DNA from: Brachybacterium sp. SGAir0954
GTDB lineage: Bacteria > Actinomycetota > Actinomycetes > Actinomycetales > Dermabacteraceae
DNA length: 64,000 bases
Direction of reading: 5' to 3'
Assembly (NCBI RefSeq): GCF_005490785.1
Contig: NZ_CP027295.1
Span: 310,001 to 374,000 of the forward strand
Positions 16,539 to 27,307 of this stretch are shown in pieces. The position numbers and the translations under genes are program-made. The notes beneath the pieces are model-generated. The model ran no database searches, was not told the origin of the DNA, and saw nothing but the letters and a program-made list of their open reading frames with translations. Positions within the stretch are counted from its first letter, which is position 1. Each line of letters opens with the position of its first letter.

Positions 16539-17789
16539 TCAGGCGGTGCGCGGACGCACCCGGATCGCCGCGAAGCCGACGACCGCGACGAGCGCGGAGC
16601 CCGCGCCGAGCAGCATGGCCGAGTCAGGGCCGCGCGCGTCGACGATCGCGCCGCCCACGACCGCGCCGATCATGATCGCGATCTGGAAGGCCGTGACCTG
16701 CAGCGCCACGGCGGACTCGACGCGCGTGGGCTCCGTCGTGGCGACCCACAGCTGGGTGAGCACGGGGACCATGTTGAAGCTGACGCCCCAGGCGACGACC
16801 GCGAGGGCGAGGACGGCCGTGTGCTCGGTGAGCGCCATGCCCACGAGGGCGAGGGCGAGCAGGGAGAGCGCCGCGACGAGCGCGGGGCGCAGGCGGCGGC
16901 TGCCCCAGCCGCCCAGCAGGTTCCCGGCGAGACCGCCGAGGCCCCAGGCGAGCAGCAGCACGGCGACCGCGGAGGCGTCGACCGCCTCGATCGCGACACG
17001 GATGTACGGGTAGGCGGCGAAGTTCGCGAAGGCCGCGACCATGATGACCGCGACGCCGGCGACGAGGCGGCGGTTGGCGAGGGCCGCGCGCATCATGGCG
17101 AAGCCCGCGCCGGGCGAGGCCGGGACCCGCGGCAGCAGCAGCGCGAGGATCACGCCCGCGAGCGCGGTGACCACGGCGACGAGCGCGAACACGGCGCGCC
17201 AGCCGATCACGTCGCCGAGCACCGAGGAGACGGGCACGCCGACGATCGTCGCGGTGCTCGTGCCGAGGGCGACGGTCGTCGAGACGAGCGGGCCGCGACC
17301 GGTGACCTGCACGCCGACGGGGAGCGCGAAGGACCAGAAGCCGGCGATCGCGGCGCCCAGCAGCACGCGGGCGAGGAGCACCACGGCGAGGCTCGGCGCG
17401 ATCGCGACGACGAGGTTGGAGAGGACGGCGAGGCCCAGCAGGGCCAGGAGCACGGTGCGACGGTCCGCGCGCGGCACGATCGAGGCGATCGTGGGGGCGG
17501 TGAGGGCACCGGCGAGGGCGGTCGCGCCGACGGTGAGCCCCGCACGCCCCTCGGTGACGGAGAGGTCCGCGGCCATGCCGGGCAGCACGCCCGCGGGGAT
17601 GAACTCGGCGCTGACCAGCGCGGCGGTCCCGGCGGAGAGCGCGAGGGCGATGACCACGGGGTGGCGGGTGCGGCCCGCGGCGGCGTCCTCCGTGAGGGCG
17701 CCGGGCATGATCACGGGGACCTCGAGGGTCGTGGTGGGGACGGCGGGAGCGGGGGTGCCCGTCTCGCAGGAGGAGGGGGACGATGCCAT
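16539..17789 (-). CDS. MFS transporter, DHA1-type exporter
   Basis: A 416-residue major facilitator with 12 hydrophobic segments. The first begins at HPVVIALALSAGTAALVSAEFIPAG. This AEFIPAGVLP pattern and the loop-2 region RADRRTVLLALL place it with the drug and sugar efflux DHA1 group (AraJ/YdhP-like). The Met at 17789 is preferred over the GTG at 17804, because a GTGGAGGA site is spaced correctly for it. Export of a small molecule is likely; the substrate is unknown. It may be regulated by the nearby TetR-type protein. Confidence 0.87.
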   Translation of the reverse strand: MASSPSSCETGTPAPAVPTTTLEVPVIMPGALTEDAAAGRTRHPVVIALALSAGTAALVSAEFIPAGVLPGMAADLSVTEGRAGLTVGATALAGALTAPTIASIVPRADRRTVLLALLGLAVLSNLVVAIAPSLAVVLLARVLLGAAIAGFWSFALPVGVQVTGRGPLVSTTVALGTSTATIVGVPVSSVLGDVIGWRAVFALVAVVTALAGVILALLLPRVPASPGAGFAMMRAALANRRLVAGVAVIMVAAFANFAAYPYIRVAIEAVDASAVAVLLLAWGLGGLAGNLLGGWGSRRLRPALVAALSLLALALVGMALTEHTAVLALAVVAWGVSFNMVPVLTQLWVATTEPTRVESAVALQVTAFQIAIMIGAVVGGAIVDARGPDSAMLLGAGSALVAVVGFAAIRVRPRTA

Positions 17790-17916
17790 GGGGAAATCCT
17801 CCACCCGGAGGTTCCGTGCTGGCGAGACCCCCGGACCGCTCTGGTGACGGGCACCACGACCACGCTCCGGGACGCGCTTGTCCGCCTCACGAGACCGTCG
17901 CGGGGCCCGGACACGA

Positions 17917-17948
17917 CGAAGGCCCCCACCGTGCGGTGGGGGCCTTCG
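17917..17948. terminator. Terminator hairpin downstream of tRNA-Ser
   Basis: A perfect 14-base inverted repeat (CGAAGGCCCCCACC, 4-base loop, complement) lies just 3' of the minus-strand tRNA-Ser and upstream of the MFS gene. There is no long T-tract. In this GC-rich genome strong hairpins commonly serve as terminators. Confidence 0.7.
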
Positions 17949-17977
17949 CGGACCGGGACGGCGTCCCTGGTCACGAG

Positions 17978-18065
17978 CGGTAGCGGCGGGATTTGAACCC
18001 GCGGTACGGGGTTACCGTACACATCATTTCGAGTGATGCACCTTCGGCCGCTCGGACACGCTACC
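17978..18065 (-). tRNA. tRNA-Ser (anticodon CGA)
   Basis: An 88-nt class II tRNA on the minus strand. The acceptor stem pairs GGTAGCG with CGCTACC. The anticodon loop CTCGAAA is closed by CATCA/TGATG and gives anticodon CGA, which reads UCG. The long variable arm (GTACGG-TAAC-CCGTAC type) identifies it as Ser. The T-arm reads GCGGGTTCAAATCCCGC. Discriminator is G, and CCA is not encoded. There is no integrase or att repeat nearby. Confidence 0.95.
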
Positions 18066-18172
18066 GCCGATCACCCTACCGGCCCGCCCGCCCGCCGTTC
18101 AATCCGTCCTCCCCACCTGCGAGCGGGCTCACAGCGCACCACCGCCCGCGCGCCGCGGATAGGCTCGCCGTC

Positions 18173-20335
<2,163 letters not shown>

Positions 20336-20351
20336 GCACCCGCCCCCGGGG

Positions 20352-20395
20352 ACGACGGAGGGCCCGCCTGCAGCTGCAGGCGGGCCCTCCGTCGT
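20352..20395. terminator. Perfect 44-base palindrome, bidirectional terminator
   Basis: A perfect palindrome centred at 20373/20374 (22-base arms, no loop) lies between the convergent oligopeptidase B and metQ genes. It is an effective bidirectional terminator candidate. Confidence 0.8.
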
Positions 20396-20422
20396 GGCGC
20401 GTCGGAACGATGTCCGCGCCGA

Positions 20423-21274
20423 TCAGAACGCCGGGATGACCGAGCCGTCCTTGTAGGTGTCCGTGATGAAGTTCTTGACGTCCTCCGAGTGGAGGAGGTC
20501 GTCGAGCTTCTTCAGGGCCGCGTTCTCCTTGTCCTCGGTGCGCACGGCAAGGAAGTTGGCGTAGGGGTTGCCCTCGCCGGCCTCGAGCACGAGCGCGTCC
20601 TCGGAGGGGACGAGGTCCGCCTCGATCGCGTAGTTGCCGTTGACGACGGCCGCGTCGTAGTCCGCGAGCGTGCGGCCGATGAGCGCGGCGTCGACCTCGG
20701 AGAAGGTGAGGTTCTTGGGGTTCTCGGCGACGTCGTCCGGGGTGGCCTCGGTGGGCTCGATGCCGTCGGTGAGGGTGATGACGTCGTTGTCCGCGAGCAG
20801 CGCGAGGGCGCGGCCGCGGTTGGTCGGGTCGTTCGGGATCGCGATCTCGCCGCCGTCGGGCAGCTCGTCGATGCTCTTCAGCGCGTCGGAGTACAGGCCC
20901 AGCGGCTCGATGTGCACGCCCTCGAAGGCCGTGATCTCGTAGCCGTTCTCCTTGATCTCGGTGTCGAGGTACGGCTTGTGCTGGAAGTAGTTCGCGTCCA
21001 CCTCGCCGTCGGAGAGCAGGCGGTTGGGGACCTTGTAGTCGGACTGCTCCTGCAGGTCGAGCTTCAGCCCGGCGCCCTCGGCGAGGTTGTCGGAGACGAA
21101 CTGGAGGATCTCCAGGTGCGGCTTGGGGGTCGCGGCGACGCGGATCGTGGTGACGCCGCCGTCGGAGGCGAGGGAGTCACCGTCGGAGGAGCCGCCGCCG
21201 CAGGCGGCGAGGCCGGCGGCCGCGAGGCCGACGCCGGAGACGGCGAACAGGGAGCGACGGTTCAGGATGCTCAT
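20423..21274 (-). CDS. metQ: Methionine ABC transporter substrate-binding lipoprotein MetQ
   Basis: A 283-residue NlpA/MetQ lipoprotein. A signal peptide with lipobox LAAC gives Cys25. The binding domain shows the family marks VAATPKPHLEILQF, a DYKVPNRLLSDGEVDANYFQHKPYL region, and IPNDPTNRGRALALL. It binds methionine outside the membrane and delivers it to MetI-MetN. It is the last gene of a metN-metI-metQ operon on this strand and ends at a strong palindromic terminator. Confidence 0.95.
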   Translation of the reverse strand: MSILNRRSLFAVSGVGLAAAGLAACGGGSSDGDSLASDGGVTTIRVAATPKPHLEILQFVSDNLAEGAGLKLDLQEQSDYKVPNRLLSDGEVDANYFQHKPYLDTEIKENGYEITAFEGVHIEPLGLYSDALKSIDELPDGGEIAIPNDPTNRGRALALLADNDVITLTDGIEPTEATPDDVAENPKNLTFSEVDAALIGRTLADYDAAVVNGNYAIEADLVPSEDALVLEAGEGNPYANFLAVRTEDKENAALKKLDDLLHSEDVKNFITDTYKDGSVIPAF

Positions 21275-21311
21275 GAGGGGTGGACCTTCCGAGGAGGGGT
21301 GGGGAGGGGGC

Positions 21312-22019
21312 TCAGGCGGTGCGGGCGCGGTGGTCGACGGCGCGCCCGAGGCGCGAGCCGATCCACTGCACGGCGATGACGATGAGGACCAGCAGGATCA
21401 CCGTCGCGACGATGATCTCGCTCTGGTAGCCGGTGTAGCCGCGGTTGTAGGCGAGCTGGCCGAGGCCGCCGCTGTTCACGGAGCCGGCCATCGCGGTGTA
21501 GCCGATGACGGCGATCGTGGTGGTGGTGATCGAGCCGATGATGCCGGGCAGCGCCTCGGGGATCAGCACCTGGCGGATCACCTGCCAGCGGGTCGCGCCC
21601 ATCATCTGCACCGCCTCGATCTTCCCGGCGGGGATCTCGCGCAGGTTCAGCTCGAACAGCCGCGCCGCGAAGGGCACGGAGGCGATGACCAGGGCGAGCA
21701 TCGCCGCGTTGGGGCCGGTCGAGCGGCCCAGCAGCAGCTGGCTGAGCGGGATCAGCGCGATGATGAGGATGAAGAAGGGGAACGAGCGCAGCACGTTCAC
21801 GACGAAGCCCACGACCCGGTTCGCGGCGCGCACGGCGGGGCGCGGCGAGGACTCGGTCTCGAAGAGCGCGACGCCGAGCGGCAGCCCGAGCAGCACGGTC
21901 AGCACCATCGTGCCGGCCGTCATGTAGAGCGTGACGAGGATCGACCACCAGAGGCTGCCGGTGCCGGTCCACTCGGTGAAGGCGCGGTTCTGCGCCCACT
22001 CCTGCAGGGTCTCGATCAT
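21312..22019 (-). CDS. metI: Methionine ABC transporter permease MetI
   Basis: A 235-residue permease with five membrane segments and the binding-protein-dependent transport signature in the EAVQMMGATRWQVIRQVLIPEALPGI loop, which contacts the ATPase. It forms the membrane channel for methionine with MetN and MetQ. The start overlaps the metN stop by four bases (ATGA), so the two are translationally coupled. metQ follows after a 37-base gap. Confidence 0.95.
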   Translation of the reverse strand: MIETLQEWAQNRAFTEWTGTGSLWWSILVTLYMTAGTMVLTVLLGLPLGVALFETESSPRPAVRAANRVVGFVVNVLRSFPFFILIIALIPLSQLLLGRSTGPNAAMLALVIASVPFAARLFELNLREIPAGKIEAVQMMGATRWQVIRQVLIPEALPGIIGSITTTTIAVIGYTAMAGSVNSGGLGQLAYNRGYTGYQSEIIVATVILLVLIVIAVQWIGSRLGRAVDHRARTA

Positions 22020-23080
22020 GCGGCCACCTCCCGGGCGACGACGCCGGCCTCGGTGAGCTCGGCGGTGAGGGCGGCGAGGAGCTCGGGCCCCGCGGGGCGG
22101 CCGTCGGCCCCGCGCAGCGCGAGCTGCACGCGACCCACCTGGCGGCCGCCGATGGTCTCGATGGTCCCGGCGACGATCTGCGCCTGGGCGCCGTGGCGCT
22201 CGGCGGCGCGCACGAGGTCCTCGCTCGTGCGGAGCGTGCCGGAGTCGCCGTAGTCGCAGGTGAGGATCGTGCCGACCACGCCCGTGGGCACGGGCGGCAG
22301 CGGGATCAGCTCGCCGGAGAGCGGGCCGTGGGGATCCGCGGCGACGTCGACGAGGTCGCCGGTCTGGGTGACGCGGCCGTCCTGCAGCAGGGTCACGGTG
22401 TCGCAGACCTCGCGGACCACCGCCATCTCGTGCGTGATGATGACGACCGTGATGCCGAGGCGCTCGCGGAGGTCCGCGAGCAGCCGCAGGATCTGGCGGG
22501 TGGTGCCGCCGTCCAGGGCGCTCGTGGGCTCGTCGCACAGCAGCACCTTGGGCTCCGCGGCGAGGCCGCGGGCGATGCCGACGCGCTGGACCTGGCCACC
22601 GGAGAGCTGGGCGGGGTGGTTGTGCTCGCGGCCGGAGAGGCCCACGAGCTCCACGAGCTCGGCGACGCGCGCCTCGCGCTGGGCGCGGGGCACGCCGGCG
22701 ATCTCGAGCGGGTGGGCGATGTTCTGGGCGGCGGTGCGGGAGTCCAGCAGGTTCGCGTGCTGGAACACCATGCCGAGGTTCCGCCGCGCGCCGCGCAGGG
22801 CGGCGCCGTCGAGGGCGGCCACGTCCGTGCCGTCGATCTCGACGCGGCCCGAGGTGGGCTTCTCGAGGCCGGTCAGGCAGCGGATGAGCGTGGACTTGCC
22901 CGCGCCGGAGCGGCCGACGATGCCGTGGATGCGGCCGGCGTCCAGGTGGAGGTCGATGCCGTCGAGCGCGACGACGGGGTCTCCGCCGCCGGGGGCGGGG
23001 AAGACCTTGCGCAGTCCGTCGAGAGTGATCACGTCAGGCAGTGAAGCATCCAAGCGCCCCTTTCCGGCACCCCTGTTCAT
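22016..23080 (-). CDS. metN: Methionine ABC transporter ATP-binding protein MetN
   Basis: An ATPase of up to 354 residues. Walker A is GRSGAGKST, signature LSGGQVQR, Walker B VLLCDEPTSALD, and an H-loop ITHEM is present. The C-terminal 80 residues form the NIL regulatory domain, which senses methionine and inhibits transport when Met is plentiful. The start is uncertain: the ATG at 23080 has no ribosome site, a TTG nine codons later has a GGAAAGGGGC site, and homology-like sequence begins at VITLDGLRKVF. It is divergent from an SRPBCC gene. No SAM riboswitch is visible upstream. Confidence 0.93.
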   Translation of the reverse strand: MNRGAGKGRLDASLPDVITLDGLRKVFPAPGGGDPVVALDGIDLHLDAGRIHGIVGRSGAGKSTLIRCLTGLEKPTSGRVEIDGTDVAALDGAALRGARRNLGMVFQHANLLDSRTAAQNIAHPLEIAGVPRAQREARVAELVELVGLSGREHNHPAQLSGGQVQRVGIARGLAAEPKVLLCDEPTSALDGGTTRQILRLLADLRERLGITVVIITHEMAVVREVCDTVTLLQDGRVTQTGDLVDVAADPHGPLSGELIPLPPVPTGVVGTILTCDYGDSGTLRTSEDLVRAAERHGAQAQIVAGTIETIGGRQVGRVQLALRGADGRPAGPELLAALTAELTEAGVVAREVAA

Positions 23081-23116
23081 ACGGAGAAACGAAGTTCACA
23101 GGACTACCCTCGGCCC

Positions 23117-23644
23117 ATGAGCGACCACCTGCCCCGCTTCGGCGACGCCCCCGCCGGCCCCTCCTCGACCCTCGATCCGGACGGTCGCCTGGCGATCCGT
23201 CGCCTGCTCCCCGGCACCGTCGAGGACGCCTGGAGCGCCCTCACCGACCCGGCGCAGACCGCGACCTGGTTCGGCACCTGGCGCGGCGACCCCGCCACGG
23301 GGATCGAGGTGCAGATGGACGCCGAGGATGGCCGGCCGTGGATGGAGGCGAGGGTCCTCGTGTGCGACGGCCCGCGGCGGCTCGAGCTCGAGACCGGGGA
23401 GGCGGGCGACCCGTGGGTCCTCGAGCTCACGGTCGAGGAGGCGGGCCCCGGGTGGACGGCGGTGACGCTGCGCCAGCGGGTCGCGGAGGCGGAGGCCGCG
23501 GCGATGATCGGCCCCGGCTGGGAGTTCTACCTCGACCGCCTGGTCGCCTCGCGCACGCGCGGGGACGTGACGGCCATCAGCTTCGAGCCGGACTACGTGC
23601 CCGGCCGCTGCGACCATTTCCGGGCGCTGTACCCCGCGACCTGA
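23117..23644 (+). CDS. SRPBCC (AHSA1-like) family protein
   Basis: A 175-residue START/Bet v1-like protein. The AHSA1 pattern is LPGTVEDAWSALTDPAQTATWFGTW followed by a curved beta sheet and a C-terminal helix (GPGWEFYLDRLVAS). Family members bind hydrophobic ligands or act in stress responses; the ligand is unknown. It has no Shine-Dalgarno. A TACCCT box at 23105-23110 lies 6 bases before the ATG, implying a leaderless mRNA. It is divergent from metN. Confidence 0.85.
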   Translation: MSDHLPRFGDAPAGPSSTLDPDGRLAIRRLLPGTVEDAWSALTDPAQTATWFGTWRGDPATGIEVQMDAEDGRPWMEARVLVCDGPRRLELETGEAGDPWVLELTVEEAGPGWTAVTLRQRVAEAEAAAMIGPGWEFYLDRLVASRTRGDVTAISFEPDYVPGRCDHFRALYPAT

Positions 23645-23734
23645 GGAATGTCATGACCGGGGCGTGAGGATCGCACCGGAGCCGATGACCGGGCGCCCTG
23701 CCGCCCCGCCGCCCGCGGCGGAAGGCTGGTCCCC

Positions 23735-24646
23735 ATGACGAACAGCACCGCAGACCCCGTCCTCTCCGCCAGGGGGCTCACCCGCCGCTACGGCCGCGGC
23801 ACCTCCGCCTACACCGCCGTCGACGGCATCGACCTCGAGGTCCGCCGCGGCGAGCTCTTCGCGCTGCTCGGCACCAACGGCGCCGGGAAGACCTCGACCC
23901 TCGAGGTGCTCGAGGGCCTCGCCCCGGCGAGCGCCGGCACCGTGAGCGTCCTCGGCATGGATCCCGTGGCGGACCGCCGCGCGGTGCGCCCCCGCCAGGG
24001 CCTCATGCTCCAGAGCGGCGGCTTCCCCGCAGACCTCACGGCCGCGGAGGCGCTGCGCCTGTGGACCTCGACGCTCTCGGCCCCGCGCCCCGTCGGCGAG
24101 CTGCTGGCCGCCGTCGACCTCACCCACCGCGCCGGGACCCGCATCTCCTCCCTCTCCGGCGGCGAGGTGCGACGCCTCGACCTGGCCTGCGCGATCGCCG
24201 GGGACCCCGAGCTGCTCTTCCTCGACGAGCCCACCACGGGCCTGGACCCCGAGTCCCGCTCCCGCGCCTGGGAGCTCGTGCGGGGCCTCAAGGAGCAGGG
24301 CACCACGATCGTGCTCACCACCCACTACCTCGACGAGGCGGAGTCCCTCGCGGACCGGCTCGCGATCATGCACCAGGGCCGGATCGTCCGCGAGGGCACG
24401 GTGGACGAGGTCGTCGCCGGGCATCCCTCGCGGATCCGCGCCGACCTCCCCGAGGACGCCCCGCTCCCTCCGCCGCTGCACGGAGAGGCCGTGCTGCGCG
24501 GCGGCCGGCTCGAGGTCTCCACCGAGTCCCTCGCCGAGGACCTCCACACGCTGCTCACCTGGTCCCGCGCGGAGCAGGTCCCGCTGCGCGGCCTCGACGC
24601 GCGCGCCGCGAGCCTCGAGTCCGTGTTCCTCGCCCTCGCCTCCTGA
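23735..24646 (+). CDS. ABC transporter ATP-binding protein (DrrA-type exporter)
   Basis: A 303-residue ATPase. Walker A is GTNGAGKTS, signature LSGGEVRR, Walker B LLFLDEPTTGLD, and the H-loop is LTTHYLDEAE. The C-terminal extension after the nucleotide-binding domain is typical of DrrA/CcmA-like exporters. It pairs with the ABC-2 permease 29 bases downstream. The two precede a DesK-like kinase and regulator, an arrangement like the yvfRSTU and des-type loci. It probably exports a lipophilic compound or acts on membrane lipids. Confidence 0.93.
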   Translation: MTNSTADPVLSARGLTRRYGRGTSAYTAVDGIDLEVRRGELFALLGTNGAGKTSTLEVLEGLAPASAGTVSVLGMDPVADRRAVRPRQGLMLQSGGFPADLTAAEALRLWTSTLSAPRPVGELLAAVDLTHRAGTRISSLSGGEVRRLDLACAIAGDPELLFLDEPTTGLDPESRSRAWELVRGLKEQGTTIVLTTHYLDEAESLADRLAIMHQGRIVREGTVDEVVAGHPSRIRADLPEDAPLPPPLHGEAVLRGGRLEVSTESLAEDLHTLLTWSRAEQVPLRGLDARAASLESVFLALAS

Positions 24647-24675
24647 CCCCTGCCCCACCCACGGAAGGACCTCCC

Positions 24676-25416
24676 ATGCCTGCCATCGTCGGCCTCTCCC
24701 GCGCCGAGCTCACGCTCCTGGTGCGCAACCGCACCCAGCTCTTCCTCGCCCTCGCGTTCCCGCCCGCGATCACGGTCTTCTTCGCCGCGCTGCTCAAGGA
24801 CCAGCAGCTCGCGCCCGCCCAGCTGATCCCCCTGCTGGGCGCCCAGTTCGTCATCGCGCTCGTGTTCATCGTCTACTACAACCTGCTCTCCACCTATGTC
24901 GCGCGGCGCCAGGAGCTCGTGCTGAAGCGCCTGCGCACCGGCGAGGCCTCGGACGCGACCGTGCTCGCCGCGGCCGCCGTGCCCGCGCTCGCGATCGCCG
25001 CGGTCATGACCGTGCTCATGACCGTGCTCGCGATCGTGCTCATGGACCTGCCGCTGCCCGAGCGGCCGGTGCTCGTCATCGCCGGGATCGCCGCGGGCGC
25101 GCTCGTCATGGTCCCGTTCGCCCTGCTCACCGCGAACCGCACCCGCACCGTCGAGGCGGCGGGCGTGACCTCCCTGCCCGTGATCGCCCTGCTCGTGATC
25201 GGCGCCGGCGCGATCCCCACGGACGGCCTGCCCGAGGTCGCGCAGCGGGCGATCTCCCTCATCCCCTCGGCCGCGATGGACGACCTGCTCCAGCTCGGCT
25301 GGCTCGCGGAGGATCCGTGGTCCGCGGCGCTGAAGCCCCTCGGCGTGCTCGTCGCCTGGCTCGTGCTCGGCCTGTGGGCGGTGCGGCGGGAGATGCGCTG
25401 GGAGCCGCGCGGCTGA
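24676..25416 (+). CDS. ABC-2 type permease
   Basis: A 246-residue membrane protein with six hydrophobic segments. The N-terminal RAELTLLVRNRTQLFLALAFPPAITVFFAALL pattern is typical of ABC-2 permeases. The start at 24676 follows a GGAAGGA site. It forms the channel for the ATPase encoded just upstream. Substrate is unknown. The neighbouring two-component system probably controls expression, as in Bacillus yvf-type loci. Confidence 0.9.
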   Translation: MPAIVGLSRAELTLLVRNRTQLFLALAFPPAITVFFAALLKDQQLAPAQLIPLLGAQFVIALVFIVYYNLLSTYVARRQELVLKRLRTGEASDATVLAAAAVPALAIAAVMTVLMTVLAIVLMDLPLPERPVLVIAGIAAGALVMVPFALLTANRTRTVEAAGVTSLPVIALLVIGAGAIPTDGLPEVAQRAISLIPSAAMDDLLQLGWLAEDPWSAALKPLGVLVAWLVLGLWAVRREMRWEPRG

Positions 25417-25464
25417 TCCGGCCCGGAACACCTGCGGACCGCCTGACCTGAGAGGATGACCATC

Positions 25465-26676
25465 ATGACGCGGACGATCGAGGGGAAGGCGCCGGGCGTC
25501 GGCCGGCCGTGGGAGGTGTTCCGCGACTACACCATCTGGTCCGTCGCGCTCCTCGTCGGCTCCATCCCGGCGCTCGCCGCGCTCTTCCTCCGCGCGGCCG
25601 GCGAGGGCGTCCCGGGGACCGTCACGACCGTCGCCCTGGTGGGGGTCTCGACCGTGCTCTGCAGCGTGGCCGGGTGGCAGGTGACGGCCGCCTGGGCCCG
25701 GCGCCCCGCCGCTCCCGGCCCGGCCGGCTCCCTCCCCCGCGTGGGCTGGATGCGCGGCCCGCTGCACACCCTGGTCCTGCCCGTGCTCCCCGCCATCGCC
25801 TCGCTCGTGGTGCTCGCCCTCGGTGCGACGACGGTGAACGTCGCGGTGGGGTGCGTGGTCGGCGGGGTCTCGACGCTCGCCCTGCGCGTCCCGTGGACCT
25901 GGGCGGGCGGCGCGATCACCGTGGCGGCCCTGCTCATGGTGCCGCTGGGTCTCTCGCTGTTCGCCGCGGTGATCCTCGCAGTCGTGCTCACGAGCCTCGT
26001 GGGCGCGTGCCGCAGCTCCCTGTGGCTCGCCGCCCTGGTGCGCGAGCTGGACCTCGCCCGGGTCGCTCAGTCGCGGCTCGCGGTCGCCGAGGAGCGGCTG
26101 CGCTTCGCCCGCGACCTGCACGACGTCACCGGCCGGGACCTCTCCGCGATCGCCGTGACCGGGGAGCTCGTCGCCCAGCTGGTCGAGCGGGGCGATCCGC
26201 GGGCGGCCGAGCACAGCCGGGAGGTGGCCCGGATCGCCCGCGGCTCCCTCGCCGAGACGCGGGCGCTCGTGCGCGGGTACCGCGAGGTGGACCTCGCCGC
26301 CGAGCTGCGGGGCACGGTGTCGCTGCTCCGCTCGGCCGGGGCGTCGGTGACGGTGATCGGCGGGGCGGAGGACGTCCCCGCCGCGCTCGCGGAGCCCGCC
26401 GCCTGGGTGCTGCGCGAGGGCGGCACGAACGTGCTGCGCCATGCGGACGCCCGGTCGGTGCGGATCCGCCTGGGCGGCGACGGCGTCGAGGTCGACAACG
26501 ACGGGCTGCGCCCGCAGCCGGAGCGGGCCGAGCAGGAGGAGCACATGGAGGGCAGCGGGATCACGGGCCTGCGGGAGCGCTTCGGCGAGCGGGCGCGCAT
26601 CACCGCGGGCCGGGAGGGCGAGCGCTTCGTCCTCCGCGCCGCGTTCACGGGGACCACGGAGGCGAGGGAGCGATGA
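25465..26676 (+). CDS. DesK-type sensor histidine kinase
   Basis: A kinase of about 403 residues. The N-terminal half has five to six membrane segments. The HisKA_3 dimerisation helix carries the phospho-acceptor His in RFARDLHDVTGRDLSAIAV. The ATPase domain shows an N-box-like REGGTNVLRHA and a GSGITGLRER G-box. The second ATG (25465) is favoured, because GAGAGG lies 9 bases upstream of it and abuts the first ATG (25456). It phosphorylates the response regulator that overlaps its stop. The membrane location suggests it senses envelope state. Confidence 0.93.
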   Translation: MTRTIEGKAPGVGRPWEVFRDYTIWSVALLVGSIPALAALFLRAAGEGVPGTVTTVALVGVSTVLCSVAGWQVTAAWARRPAAPGPAGSLPRVGWMRGPLHTLVLPVLPAIASLVVLALGATTVNVAVGCVVGGVSTLALRVPWTWAGGAITVAALLMVPLGLSLFAAVILAVVLTSLVGACRSSLWLAALVRELDLARVAQSRLAVAEERLRFARDLHDVTGRDLSAIAVTGELVAQLVERGDPRAAEHSREVARIARGSLAETRALVRGYREVDLAAELRGTVSLLRSAGASVTVIGGAEDVPAALAEPAAWVLREGGTNVLRHADARSVRIRLGGDGVEVDNDGLRPQPERAEQEEHMEGSGITGLRERFGERARITAGREGERFVLRAAFTGTTEARER

Positions 26677-27296
26677 CGGAAGGGATCGAGAGGACCACGG
26701 TGATCCTGGTCGACGACGAGCACCTGATCCGCTCGGCGCTCGCCACGATGCTCTCGCTCGAGGAGGACCTCGACGTGGTCGGCGAGGCGTCGAGCTGCGC
26801 CGAGGGCGAGGCGCTCGCGCGGCGCCTTCAGCCGCAGGTCGCGCTGCTGGACCTGCAGATGCCCGACGGCGACGGCCTCGAGCTCGCGCGGCGGGTCGCG
26901 GCGGTCTCCCCCGCCACGCGGGTGCTGGTCGTGACCTCGCACGCGCGGCCCGGCTACCTCAAGCGCGCCCTCGCCGAGGGGGTGCTGGGCTTCCTGCCCA
27001 AGACCGCGGCCGCCGGGGAGCTCGCCGCCGCGGTGCGGACCGTCGCCGCGGGCCGCCGGGCGATCGACCCCGAGCTCGCCGCGGAGACGATCTCCTCGGG
27101 CGACTCCCCGCTCACCCCCCGCGAGGCCGACGTCCTCGAGTACGCGGCCGACGGCGCCCCGGTCGACCAGATCGCCCGCCGCGCGCACCTCGCCGAGGGG
27201 ACGGTGCGCAACTACCTCTCGAGCGCGCAGGCGAAGCTGCAGGCCGCGAACCGGCACGAAGCCGCCGCGATCGCCCGCCGCCACGGCTGGATCTGA
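26673..27296 (+). CDS. NarL/LuxR-type response regulator
   Basis: A 207-residue regulator. The receiver domain has an acidic pair (VDDEH), the phospho-acceptor Asp in VALLDLQMPDGDG, a Thr/Ser switch (VVTSHA) and Lys in FLPKTA. The C-terminal LuxR helix-turn-helix (LTPREADVLEYAADG, then EGTVRNYLSSAQAKL) binds DNA. It is coupled to the kinase by an ATGA overlap. The likely target is the upstream ABC exporter operon (23735-25416). Confidence 0.95.
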   Translation: MTEGIERTTVILVDDEHLIRSALATMLSLEEDLDVVGEASSCAEGEALARRLQPQVALLDLQMPDGDGLELARRVAAVSPATRVLVVTSHARPGYLKRALAEGVLGFLPKTAAAGELAAAVRTVAAGRRAIDPELAAETISSGDSPLTPREADVLEYAADGAPVDQIARRAHLAEGTVRNYLSSAQAKLQAANRHEAAAIARRHGWI

Positions 27297-27307
27297 GGGC
27301 GGCGGCG

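Noticed and set aside
17978-18065. tRNA-Ser as a possible integration site of a mobile element
   Set aside because: No integrase and no repeated tRNA 3' end were seen on either side; the flanking genes look native.
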